Shown one piece after another: positions 36,938 to 48,606 of a stretch of 64,000 nt of DNA. The notes below the pieces were generated by a model. That model did no database searches. It had not been told where the DNA came from and worked only from the letters and a program-made list of their open reading frames with translations. Each line of letters begins with the position of its first letter. Position 1 is the stretch's first letter. Both the position numbers and the translations under genes were made by a program. The stretch is taken from contig NC_084790.1 of the NCBI RefSeq assembly GCF_028858725.1, forward strand, positions 87,076,996 through 87,140,995. Direction: 5' to 3'. This stretch comes from Colius striatus. Lineage: Eukaryota; Chordata; Aves; Coliiformes; Coliidae.

Positions 36938-37530
36938 TTCATAGACTCATAGACTCACAGAATGGTTGGGGTTGGAAGGGATCATTACAGATCATCCAGT
37001 GCAACCCGCCTGCAGAAGCAAGTCCCACCTAGATCAGGTCACACAGGAACGTGTCCAGGTGGGTCTTGAAGCCCTCCAAGGAAGGAGCCTCCACACCCTC
37101 CCTGGGCAGCCTGGGCCAGGGCTCCCTCACTCAAACACTGAAACAGTTTGTCCTTATGTTTCAATGGAACTGTTTGTGTTCCAGCTTCATCCCATCACCC
37201 CTTGTCCTGTTGCTGGATACCATCAAAAAAAGGGATGTCCCAACCCCCTGATACCCACCCTTTAGATATTTATAAATGTTAATAAGATCCCCCCTCAGTC
37301 TTCTCTTCTCCAGAATAAACAGCCCCAGGTCCTGCAGCTTTTCCTTGTATGAAAGATGCTCCAGTGCCCTGATCATCTTGCTGGCCCTGCACTGGCCTCT
37401 CTGCAGAAAACTTCCCTGTCCCTCTGGAGCTGGGGAGCCCACAACTGGACACAGGGCTCCAGATGAGGTCTCAACAGGGCAGAGTAGAGGGGGAGAAGAA
37501 CCTCCCTTGACCTGCCTGACCATTCATTCT
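36938..37530 (-). mobile_element. CR1 3' portion, MBD2 intron 2
   Basis: More diverged copy with tail ATTCATAGACTCATAGACTC in plus orientation. Confidence 0.92.
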
Positions 37531-39317
37531 ATATATGCACAGTGCACAATCCACCAACAAGCAATAAAGTGTCATCTCTGCACTCCACAGAAAGTAATTT
37601 CATCATGAAGACCCATCTCAGAGTACAGCCTGACACACTGCAATGGTTGTTACGTTGGTTGCCCCTACCCAGCTATTTGATCCATCAGCTGGGTGGGGGA
37701 AAGGCAAGGGAGAAGCTTCTTTCTGCAGCCTCTCTGGGGTGACATGGGGCTATTAGATCCTTCCTGGTAGAAAAGAAAATATTCCTTGATGTAGATCTCA
37801 GGAACAACTGATGGGAGAAGCAATAGAATAACGCTTAATATTTACCAAGGCATCTCAACATATCCTATACGGAGGGACAGCTTTAAAATCCCAGGCCTCA
37901 GTGTTTCATGTAGATGGCACAGGGGATTTATCAAGAGCACTATGTATATTCTTAGCCATTCCACAGTACCACTCAATTCACATGATCATATAGAAGTTAG
38001 TGCTACAGTATTTGGGGAATCCTTGCTTAATACTGATTCACTCATCCCCTCGTTGAGAGTCAAAAGTTTCCCTGACCAATAGAAGAAATAAGCTAGAACA
38101 CACAGGCAAAATCTGGAAGAGTTCTAGAAGTCTGCTCCCTGCACTAACTCTGACCACAGATCTCTATTCCTGGCACTCCTTTAAATATACCTGGTCATTT
38201 TACAGCTTCTTTCTCTTCACAATTCCCAGTTAACTCATTAAAACATTGTAAGGCTAAACCAACAAGTTCCAGTGGAAGTTTTCCTCCGAAATTCAGGCAC
38301 CTATCACTTTTGGTTTATAAACTCACAGCCAGTCTCCATGTCTGGCAACGCTACTGCTTGCAAATGGAGAAAGCAGCATGTCTTCAGAGATCTTCACCTT
38401 CACTTACTGCTGATTCTTGTCTAACTGAGATCAGGGTTTCCACGGCCAGAGCAAAAAGCAACAGAGCACGAGTCCCTCAGCCTGATTACACTCGGTAGTT
38501 TTAACCGCCGTTGAGATCACCATTCAGATAGCACAGAAGTTGTCAGATATTTTCACACAAAGCAAAAGTGAGCATTGAGGTTATAAATATAGACATCAGT
38601 CATCTCCTAAAGTTTCTCCCAAGTAATCTCAGCCCATTAGAAAAATACTTTCGGATGCCTTGGTTACACACTTTAAGCATGTGCATTGCACAGTGAGTAT
38701 TGGTTGTGGGCTCTGTTTTTTCCCCTCATTGATGATGCCAATAGTAAGTCTAACATTAAACTTTTTCATATGCCATACACATTTTTACATATAGTTAAAG
38801 CATCTCTGATGAGCCCAGAATCACCACAGACAGACAGCAGTTGCATGTTGTTTTGACATTACATTCGCAGTTGTTTTGACAATAAACTTTCCTCACACCA
38901 TGCAACTTAATTCACACCAGACCCTTGACAGATCTTGCCTACCCTCCTTGTGACATCAAGTTCAAAGTAGTATTTGAAGCTTTGAAGTCCATACCCCCAG
39001 GGTTGTTCTGTGCAGTAGCATCAGTGTTAGTAGCAAAATGGCTATTAAAACTGACAAACCCAAAAATATTAATGAGGCATCTGCCACATGGGGAGTAAAA
39101 TCTGGTTTAGCAAATATTCCAAGAACAAAGGTCACCGTTTCAAGTTCATCAAAAACATTTACAGGTTTCTTTTTTCCTGGTGATGTGACTTAAAGAGGAG
39201 TTAAAAGGAAATCCATTAAACTTAGAAAAATAAAACAGGAGATTGCTTCAGGCAGTGTGAGAAATTAAGGAAACTCAGCTACATTAATGATATGCCCACC
39301 TGAACCAAAGCAAAACC

Positions 39318-39398
39318 GATCTAGGCGGGACCTGATCTGCAGGGGAGTTGGACTGGATGATCTCTAAAGGTCCCTTCCAACCCCTACCGTTCCATGAA
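39318..39398 (+). mobile_element. CR1 3'-terminal remnant
   Basis: GATCTAGGCGGGACCTGATC...GTCCCTTCCAACCCCTACCG. Tail only. Confidence 0.88.
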
Positions 39399-39691
39399 AA
39401 CCCTGATGAGCTACAAACCATGCAGGAAATACAGGTTCAAGGGCTGGATGTCTCATACACTTTTTATCAAGGCCACATCCTAGGAAATGGTTGTTTATGG
39501 ATAAACTTTAAACCAAGAACAGATCAATTTTTAAGTGCTGTAATTATTATCTTACTACTTTCCTACTTGATTTCCTTTCTAATCATAGTCGTACATGGGC
39601 TTTCTGGTCTCACCCCAAATAAGCAGGCTTTCATTCCTGGCCCAGAGTTTTGTACAACAGAAACTGTAGCACAGAAACTTGCTAAGCTCAC

Positions 39692-40294
39692 TGTTACAAC
39701 TTTGGCTTGGTTACAGTTCACTTTCTTCTTAGCTGGCACAGGGCTGTGGTTTGGATTTAGTGTGAGAATAATGTTCATAACACACTGATGGATTAGCTGT
39801 TGCTGAGTAGTGCTTATCCTAAGTGAAAGACTTCTCAGTTTCCCCTGCCCTGACAGCAAGGAGGTGCACAAGGAGCTGGGAGGGAGCACAGCCAAGACAG
39901 CTGAACAGAACTAGCCACCGGGTTATACCACACCACAGCATGTCATGGACAGTGTAGAAACTGAGGGGAATTGGTGGGGAGAGGTGGACTGTGCTGAGGC
40001 ATCGTTCAGCAGGTGGGGAGCAATTGCTCTGAGCTGAGCATCACTTGTTTCGGATTTGTTTTCCCTTAGGTTTTATTTCTCTCTTTTCCTTATATCCCTT
40101 TTCATTATGACTATTACTATTGCTGTCTGTTACTTTATTTTTCTCATTGTTATTACCATGTTTTGCTTCATTTATTGAACCGTTCTTACCTCAACCTCTG
40201 AGTTTTACAGGGTTATTTTTCCCCATTCTCCCTCCCAGTGGGACGGGGAGGAGCGAGTGAGTGGCTGCGTGGTGCTTTGCTGAGGCTAAACCAT
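39692..40294 (-). mobile_element. ERVL-type solo LTR, MBD2 intron 2
   Basis: Minus-strand LTR of the avian ERVL type. The start resembles the TGGTTTAACCCCAGC... family start, with CACCACGCAGCCACTCACTC following. The end reads ACCACAGCCCTGTGCCAGCT...GTAACCAAGCC. No internal retroviral sequence was found on either side, so it is a solo LTR. An AATAAA lies on the minus strand near 40170. Clearly related to 45563-46124. Confidence 0.8.
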
Positions 40295-41192
40295 GCCACT
40301 CACCCACCTCCAGCACCTGCAGATTTCCAGATGTACAGGGGGAAAAAAAACAACCCATCACACATGGTCAGGAAGCAACTGATACTCAGAGAAACTCTCC
40401 TTCACAAAAAATCATGAGCCAGCCATACATAAAATTTACCCAAGACAAATGAAAAGCTTCCAGCACATCCAAACATGAATAAGTAGCAAATATCCCTACA
40501 ACCAACACCTTTTCTGAAGAGCAGAAAGCTCTTCTGAGTTTTCCAGAGAGAAGACACTGGGTACATACTTCACACAGGCACAGATGACTTCATTGCAGGT
40601 GGCAATTAAGCTCATGATATCCAGCTCTAGGTACACATAGAAAACTTGAGCCCTCAGAAACACCAGCGTGCTGTGGGCTTCAACATGCTTGACCACTGTC
40701 AAAACACAAAAATCTCTTCCTACTCTGAGAACTGTAGCAATGTATCAGCTAGCTAGCAGAAATATCCATGTTTGCTGCTCGTTCTTACTCATTAGGACTG
40801 CTTTAAGCTCTACCCACGTTTTCCACAAGAATTTTAGTGCACTGTCTTTCCAAAGACACATAATTCCAGAAGCATCAATGTACCCGGGACGTGAAAATGC
40901 CTTAAGAACTCAGCAATGTATTTCCAGGCCCTTGAAACCCTTTAACCTAAGGAGTCACTTAAAAGCAGACAGCATGTTTAACCAATACTCTCCAACACAT
41001 TTTCTTCTCAATAGAAAGAACCGACTGGCATATTTTTATAAGCCCAGCAGCATGAAGCAAAACTCCTGTGGCTCTGCCATAATTAAACCTATCACATACA
41101 TGCTGTATTGCCAATACTGAGAGGTCAGGAAGAATACACAACACTAAGACTGGACCTAAGTATTTTGCTAGATGAGTATTTCCATTCCATTT

Positions 41193-41675
41193 CATAGAAT
41201 CCCTAAATGATGAGGGTGAGAAGGGCCTTCCAGAGCTCCTCCAGCCCAACCCCTGCTAAAGCAGGTTCTCCTCGCTCAGGGGGCACAGGAACGTGTCCAA
41301 GTGGGTTTGGAAATCAACCAAGAAGGAGCCTCCACACCCTCCCTGGGCAGCCTGGGCCAGGGCTCCCTCACTTCAGCATCAAAAGAGTTGTACCTTATGT
41401 TTAAGTGGTACTCTTTATGTTCCAGCTTGTGCCCATTACCTCTACTCCTGTCACTGGATACTACAGAAAAAAGTGTTGCCCCATCCTCCTGACAACTGCC
41501 ATTTAGGTACTTGTGTTGATGAGGTCACTCCCCAGCCTCTCTTCTCTAGGCTGAACAGCCCCAGGGCTCACAGCTTTTCCTCTCCTGACAGCATCCATCA
41601 AGATGCTCCAGTCCTGTGATCATCTCTGTGTCCCTGTGCTGGCCTCTCCCCAGCATCTCCCTGTCTCTCTTTACA
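41193..41675 (-). mobile_element. Older CR1 3' portion, MBD2 intron 2
   Basis: Diverged CR1 of the type at 59345 (CCCAACCCCTGCTAAAGCAG). 5'-truncated. Confidence 0.88.
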
Positions 41676-43369
41676 AAACGGAGAGCATTCAATGGCATTT
41701 TACCCTCAGTTCCTTTTTAAACCAGGTGGCATTAGTATATCAAGCTTGACATTGGAGTTCCAAGCTGCTAGAGATGAGAATCTCAGGAGTCAGACGTATG
41801 GCAAGGCAGCATTTCCATCCACCAGCTGCACAAATCTGCCTAGACACGTCCGAGAAAGAAGATCCAAGTATATTTTAATGCTCCCTCTTGAAACATGAGG
41901 GGAGCCAAAGAATTTGGAAACATTTGTGGTAAATTGTTTGTACAAAAGCAAACAGCCCATAAAATCCAATATGAGCAAGTTTGCACACAAACTGGCCGAC
42001 GCGAGTCTGGCTTTTATGGGCCCCCAGCAGCACAGCTGCAAGGCAAGTAGAAGGTGACCACAACTGATCTCTTCCAGCCTCTGTGGAAGAAAACATCAGC
42101 TTCAGGAGTAAGCTGAGATCTCATTTTCAACTGTTAACCGCAGAAATTCTTGAAAGCTCTCGAGTTACAGATTCAGTCACTTAGAAATACTGTTATTTAC
42201 ACAAAATAAACCTTTTTTTCCCCCTTCCAATCTTGCATTTAACAGAGTTACCATGAGAAACACTCAACATTCATGTAAGATTCATTACATCCGTGCAAGA
42301 TCATGGGAATACAAAGGGAGCACAGACTCATCTAGATTTTATACACTAAATCACATCATTTCTGCCCATGCAAAAAGCCTAAAAAAACCTTTCCCTGGAC
42401 TGCCCCATAATGTTATTACTTGAAAGCCTCACGTCTGTGGGAAGAAAACACTAAGTAATTTGAACACCTGCTTTAAATAAAAAGACATCAGCATGAAACC
42501 TGTGGCTCATGCACTACAAAGAGCCGGTGACAAAAAACACCAGTGCACGAGACTGTAACTTCTTAGGGATTTCCATACACTACTGTTAAGCTCTGAAATC
42601 CTCAAGAATGAAACACTTTAAAGACATTGCAGGTTGTTACATTGCAGAAATCCTTCAAACTGTTGTATGAGGCTTCTGAAGTTTGTCCAGGGACACGTTA
42701 TCTGAGAGTCAGCTAATTTGCTTGCCCGTGCCTCTCTGTGCCCCACTCACTTCACTTCCACGTGCTTCAAGCCCTTTGTTTTCAATCTGCTATACGCACT
42801 TTCAAGCAGACACACTGTTGTTCAAAGAGAAACAGACAATAAGAGAACAATCAGATCAATTGAGGAAGGCCCAATCTTTGACTGGAAAACACCCAGCCTC
42901 CTTAAGCTACATAGCTGTACAGAGACACCCAGATTACTGTAGAGATAAATACATCTGCCTCAGAAAACAAGCGTCCTGGCCAATACTGCACACATTAAAG
43001 ATGCAAACTATTTCATCTCAGAACAGGAAGATGAATGTAGCAACCTGAAGCCTTGCACAGGAGAATCTCTTGGCATCAACAGTCCTATTTTTCCCCAGGT
43101 AGAGGACTATCATTCAGGTAGATGACTTGCACTGAGGTTCTTCATCCCAAGCCAACTCCTGAATTACTCAACTATTGATTCATACTTAACCTCAGGTTGA
43201 CAGTCACTCGGTAGTAGCAGAGTATTCCTTCTATTTACAGATTTACATCTCTACCACTGCTGAAAATTACACATACAGGTACATCTTAGAAGTGGGCTGC
43301 TTTAAAGGAGAAAAGAAATCGCTAAATGAACTACAGGAATATCCTTAAACACAGTATTTACTAACAAAC

Positions 43370-43529
43370 CTTATTTTGATTGAGAGAATCATTCCTTAGT
43401 CTCTGTTTGTTCTTCTGCAATTTACTGGGCATCATCTTTCCCGTTCTGAAGTCAAAACTGCTGAGATCAACAGTGTTTCCCAGGTATCTTGCCAACTGAG
43501 GCTTGCTTCTGAACTTCTTACCACTTGGA
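43370..43529 (-). CDS. MBD2: MBD2 coding exon 2 (rest of MBD)
   Basis: This 160-bp exon completes codon 38 and encodes residues 39-91. It contains PSGKKFRSKPQLARYLG, the second half of the methyl-CpG-binding fold, where R45 is the expected second arginine finger, followed by DLSSFDFRTGKMM. The acceptor is a polypyrimidine tract plus TTTAG. The donor is AAG|GTTTGT, phase 0, with a weak +3 T. Losing this exon would remove half the DNA-binding domain and, at 160 bp, shift the frame. Two ERVL-type solo LTRs in the same orientation lie on either side of it, about 3 kb downstream and 2 kb upstream in the gene. Confidence 0.96.
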
Positions 43530-45018
43530 CTAAAAAGAAGAAAACACTTTAGTATGTTTTGTTGTACAAGAAGATACAACCGTGACTTCTTCTAACAGGC
43601 TTTATACCTTGTTAAACAGCTAAAAAGTTTCTGTTATCTTTTTTCCACGTGGCATGTTCATGGCTGTGTTGATGGGTGATGGAGATGTCCCTGCCCAGCC
43701 TCTGCATATCCGCTCCCATCCTTTGCATGGGGTTCAATGTGTGTGTCAGGCTGCTGGTTGCCAGGATAGGCTCCACCTTGGGAAGCTGGGTCAGCAGCAC
43801 AGCTAAAGTAAAAGCCACTATAAGCAGTATAAATGTTGAACTGTGGCCAAGTGCAGGACTCTCTCTGGACAAACGTCAAGACCATATGTAAGGTTTAAAG
43901 CAATTGCTAGCTGAGGCCAACCTAGATGGGACAGAATCCTTCTTGGCTGTCAGCAAGGCAGTGAACAGATTTGCAGCACAAGGACTTGAGATGTGCCATC
44001 TCTTAGCTATTCAGTCACTAAGGCTGGTGAGCAAAGCCAGGTAAGTAACTGAGCAACAAGCAAGCAGCAAGCAAGATGATGCAGAACATGAAACAGGTCC
44101 AAAGCTGCAATTGTGCATTTAGAGCCCACCACAACAAATTAAATCAGCTGCAGGGAAGTTCTTTAAATCATCTCCATTTGGAACTATTATTACCCTGAAG
44201 CCCCAGCTGATGCAAATATCCCCTTTCCAGTCATCCTAAGGAAGTGGTACTTCTATCCATCCTGACATCAGAGAACTCCCTATCCCTTCATCTCTAAATT
44301 GTTCTCAAGCATCTTGATCACAGTCACAGACGTTGTGCACACTGCCTGTACTAAAAGCACACATAATCCATGCATATTTTCACTGACCTACCTGGGGATT
44401 CCTGTAGACTAACTAACCAGACTGCAAGCCCTGCGTGCAAGTTATGGCTGATAAACACCTTACTGGCAAGAAGCTATGTAGTTTGTATGGCTGTAAGGGA
44501 CAATGGTGATGCCCCCAGACTTGAAAGCTGGGCAGAAAAGCAAGGATCAAGAATTGCTATGTAAAACCCAGATTCTAATAGCAGTTTCTGATAGCCTGCT
44601 AGTATAGATAGTCCTGAAGAGCAATGAACATTCATTAGGCCCTTGGTCTAATGCAAATTCCTATCCAACAAAGCAAGCCAAGCATCAAATTCCTCCCAGC
44701 TCCTGAAACCCAGAAGAGGTGAGCTCCCAGAGTTTTTTCATGCCACTTCCTTTCTGCAGAAAACTACTGAAGATTTCTGGTTTCTTTCTTTCTTAACACC
44801 TTGAGGCAAGAACTTCTCCACAGAAGGATATGTAGGGAATTCTGGGAAAAATACTTAATTAAGCCAAATGTTTTTCAAAGTAATTTAAATGAATCCAGAA
44901 ATATGGAAAGACATAATTAACAAGAGGTAAAGGGTGAGAAAGACTTAGATCACAATCTGAAGCTAACCTCCTCAAGGATGGGTGTGGGAGGGAAAGAAAA
45001 AAACCCCACCAAATAAAC

Positions 45019-45050
45019 ATACACACACACACACACATACACACACATAT
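45019..45050. repeat. (CA)n microsatellite
   Basis: About 30 bases of alternating AC with two T interruptions. Confidence 0.9.
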
Positions 45051-45562
45051 CCCACCATGAAACTCTTCTCTGCTTCTCGTAAACCAAGAACTGAAGCTAT
45101 GCTATGAGCAAAACTAAACACCAGTTTCAGTTCAGGTAGTGGAGACTAACACCCTGGTTTGTTAACTGCAGGAAAAATTCTTCACTGAGGGTCAGAGGCA
45201 GAGCAAAGCTTTTGTGGGGCAATTAAGTTTGCTATTCAAATAATCTGACTCATTGCCTTTCATTCAGGCATCTATAGGAAAAGTTGAGGATAAAACCTCG
45301 TCAGGAATTGCTGGCTGCCTGTCTCTGCTTCCTAACAGACGAAGGGCAGAATTTACTCAGTAAAGCCTCCTGTTAGGAATTGCCTTCCCAGCTTTCCCAA
45401 GGAAGATAAAACACTGACTGAAAAGAAGAATACAGTGACTACAAGCAAGCCCTGAAGTTGGTGGCAGTATTTGTTTTAAATTAAAACCAGTATACACTCA
45501 GCCACTTTAGCCCATAGCTAACTATTGAAAAGATCCTTTGACATCCTACATCATCTTCTAAT

Positions 45563-46124
45563 TGTCCTTGTTTTAGCTTGGTTACAGTTCATTTTCTTCT
45601 TAGTAGCTGGCACAGGGCTGTGGTTTGGATTTAGTGTGAGAATAACGTTTAGTTGTTGCTCAGCAGTGTTTATCCTAAGCAAAGGACTTCTCAGTTTCCC
45701 CTGCTTTGGCAGTGAGCAGGTATGGGGCACAGAAGGAGCTGTGAGGAAGCATGACCAAGACAGCTGACCAGAACTAGCTAATGGGCTATTCCATACCACA
45801 GGAGGTAATGGACAGTAAACAGGGGGGGAATTGGTGAGGAGGGGCAAGTTGTTGCTCAGGCATCAGTCAGTAGGTGGGGAACAACTCCACTAGGCATCAC
45901 TTTTTCTTGAGTTTTATGTCTCTCTTTGTGTTATATTCCTTCTAATTGCAATTACTAACTATTTTAATAGTATTATCATTGTAATATTTTCTCTTTTTTT
46001 CACTAAACTGTTCTTATCTCCATTAACAATTTTACTTTTCTTCCCTCTTTCCTCCTCCTCATCCCACTGGGAGAGTGAACAAGCAGCTGTGTGGTGCTCA
46101 GTTACCAGCTGGGGTTAAACCACA
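45563..46124 (-). mobile_element. ERVL-type solo LTR, MBD2 intron 1
   Basis: Minus strand begins TGTGGTTTAACCCCAGCTGG, the typical avian ERVL LTR start, and ends AAAACAAGGACA. No internal retroviral region is attached. Flanking 5-bp duplications were not evident. Same orientation as the LTR at 39692 and as MBD2. Confidence 0.82.
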
Positions 46125-47635
46125 ACCCTATTCTATCCTGTAGAACCCTGAGAAACCAGATTTCACAAATAAAAGCAAACCTTGTAAATTCTGAACTTCT
46201 ACCATTTACACAACTTACATTTTTGGGAGTCTTGCTTGTTTGGGGTTCTTGGATCTGTAATCCAAAAGGAAATCAAAGCATGTGGATCAATATTCCATAC
46301 TAGGACCTGCATGGGTCATCACCAGGGTGGGAATTAAAAGCTACTTCAATCCACAGCACAAAATCTACCATTTGAGTTAACAGTGAAACTTTTAGCAGGG
46401 ACAAATTTGCAATGATCAGCAGAGTATCTAGTTTCAGCTTAATCTCAGTGTCAAGACTAAGAACCACATTTCTGTGCCAAGACTAAGAATAAAAATGACA
46501 CAAATTTAAAACCAATGCAAGACAAAAAGGCAACAACTGAAAACAGGCAATTTTACTGTCTGACATTCTGTCCCATAGCTTTTGCTTCCCCGCTTTCCCA
46601 CACTGGTGTGAAGGATGAGACTTGATCTGTCTGTCCTTGATCTGACATGACAAGAGCAAATAACACAGGCAGGCAGAGAGGAATCTGTCCACCTTAGCTT
46701 TGGTTGCCATTCCAGCCAAGTACTTATTCTGGACTCTTTAACATTTCCCTTATCCCACCATTCATTCTCATCATCCTACTCCCCTCAATGACCACAGTAC
46801 CTTCCTCTCTCCACAGAAGTTTGTCACTTCTCTGCATTCATATCGTTGTCAACGCAGTTTTTCCTTCTAAGGGGTGAATCAACTGTCTGACCTCCGTGAC
46901 AAAGAGCAGAAGTTGTTTTTCCCAGTCCCTTAAAGCACAGCACTCTACTCCTTGTTATCTTCCTCAGTCATCCCCTTATCTTTGAAGTCATACAATTTCT
47001 CCTGATTGTTTTCTGATCCTCACTTGTTCTGATGATGTCTCAGCTATGAAACTCTCTCATGATGCACACATCACTTGTGCATCCAAGTTATCAGATATTC
47101 ATGACTGATTCCCAGAACATCATCCATGCATCATCCAATACATCCACTAGTGTCCAATGACAATCAGGTAGCCCTTGTTTCATTATAACCCACTACTATC
47201 TCCTCTTCACCTTAACCATTTTCCAAAATCCATAGTATTTTCCGTTCTCCAGCATCAATGAAATCTAACAACACAAAACTGAAAGCAAAGTTTCAGGCAG
47301 TCCAACAGATTGAGGAGCGTTCCTTCTGCTTACTTCAGAACATCATTTTGGCATAAACTCTAAAATATAGTGAATTCTGCTGTGAAACTACACTTCATTA
47401 ATTCCATTTGCCACAAAATCCCCTGTCCTTAACTATTTTTCATTTCAGAGTTCCAACAAGTTTGCATGATGCCAAAATACTGGAGAAAGTACGTGCTCTG
47501 TAAGCCTTCTGGTTCAAACAAAACACCAGCTGCCTTTCCTTGCAGTTTCAAGGTTTCAAGATTTTCTAATACTCTCCAGACCCATCCTTTCATACATCAG
47601 ACCTTCCCCATGTTCTAAGAGAGAGATAACTACAC

Positions 47636-48606
47636 GGGCCAGTTCGTTCAATATCTTCATCAACCACCTAGATGAGGGCATAGAGGGACCCTCAGCAAGA
47701 TCCCTGATGGCCCCAAACTGGGAGCACTGGCTGATTCACCAGAGGCTGTGCTGCCAGTCAGCGAGAGCTGGGCAGGCTGAGAGTTGGGCACAGAGGAACC
47801 TGCTGAGGTTCAACAAGGACAAGGGCAGGGTCCTGCAGCTGGGGAGGAACAACCCCCTGCCCCAGGCCAGGCTGGGGGTGACCTGCTGGAGAGCAGCTCT
47901 GCAGAGACAGACCTGGCAGTGCTGGCTGATAATAAACTGCCCATGAGCAGCAACGTGCCCTCGTGGGCAAGAAGCCAATGGCAGCCTGGGGGCATCCAGC
48001 AGAGTGTGGGCAGCAGGGCCAGGGAGGTTCTGCTCCCCCTCTGCTCTGCCACATCTGCTGAGGCCTCATCTGGAGTCCTGTGTCCAGTTGTGGGCTCCCC
48101 AGCTGCAGAGGGATAGGGAACTGCTGCAGAGAGGCCAGTGCAGGGCCAGCAAGATGCTCAGGGCACTGGAGCATCTTCCTTGTGAGGAAAGGCTGCGGGA
48201 CCTGGGGCTGTTTAGTCTGGAGGAGAGGAGACTGAGGGGGGAGCTCAGTAATATTGACAAATATCTCACTGGTGGGTGTCAGGAGGTTGGGGCAGCACTT
48301 TCTTCTGTTGTATCCAGTGACAGGACAAGGGGTGAAGGGATGAAGCTGGAACACAAACAGTTCCACTGAAACTTAAGGAGAAACATCTTTACTGTGAGGT
48401 GAGGGAGCCCTGGCCCAGGCTGCCCAGGGAGGGTGTGGAGGCTCCTTCCTTGGAGGGCTTCAAGACCCACCTGGACACGTTCCTGTGTGACCTGATCTAG
48501 GTGGGAGCTGCTTCTGCAGGGGGGTTGGACTGGATGATTTCTAAAGGTCCCTTCCAACCTCTCTATTCTGTGATTGTATGATTCTATGAATCTATGATTC
48601 TATGAA
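47636..48606 (+). mobile_element. CR1 LINE, long 3' portion with full tail
   Basis: Runs from the RT region (FNIFINHLDEG) to a repeated ATTCTATGA tail at 48550-48606. Antisense to MBD2. Its catalytic box reads Ile-Pro-Asp-Gly, a variant of the altered box seen in other copies. Confidence 0.93.

Larger units (their letters stand above)
34834..43369 (-). other. MBD2 intron 2
   Basis: An 8.5-kb intron carrying CR1 fragments at 35106-35503, 36938-37530, 39318-39398 and 41193-41675 and an ERVL-type solo LTR at 39692-40294. The stretches 35504-36937, 37531-39317, 40295-41192 and 41676-43369 hold nothing recognised. Confidence 0.9.

Noticed and set aside
39348-39788. 146-codon frame with hydrophobic segments
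   Set aside because: It starts inside a CR1 tail and ends in the reverse complement of an LTR. The middle part has no similarity I recognise, so it looks composite and accidental.
39692-46124. One provirus with two LTRs
   Set aside because: The 5.3 kb between the LTRs contains MBD2 exon 2, a CR1 and no retroviral genes. They are separate solo LTRs.
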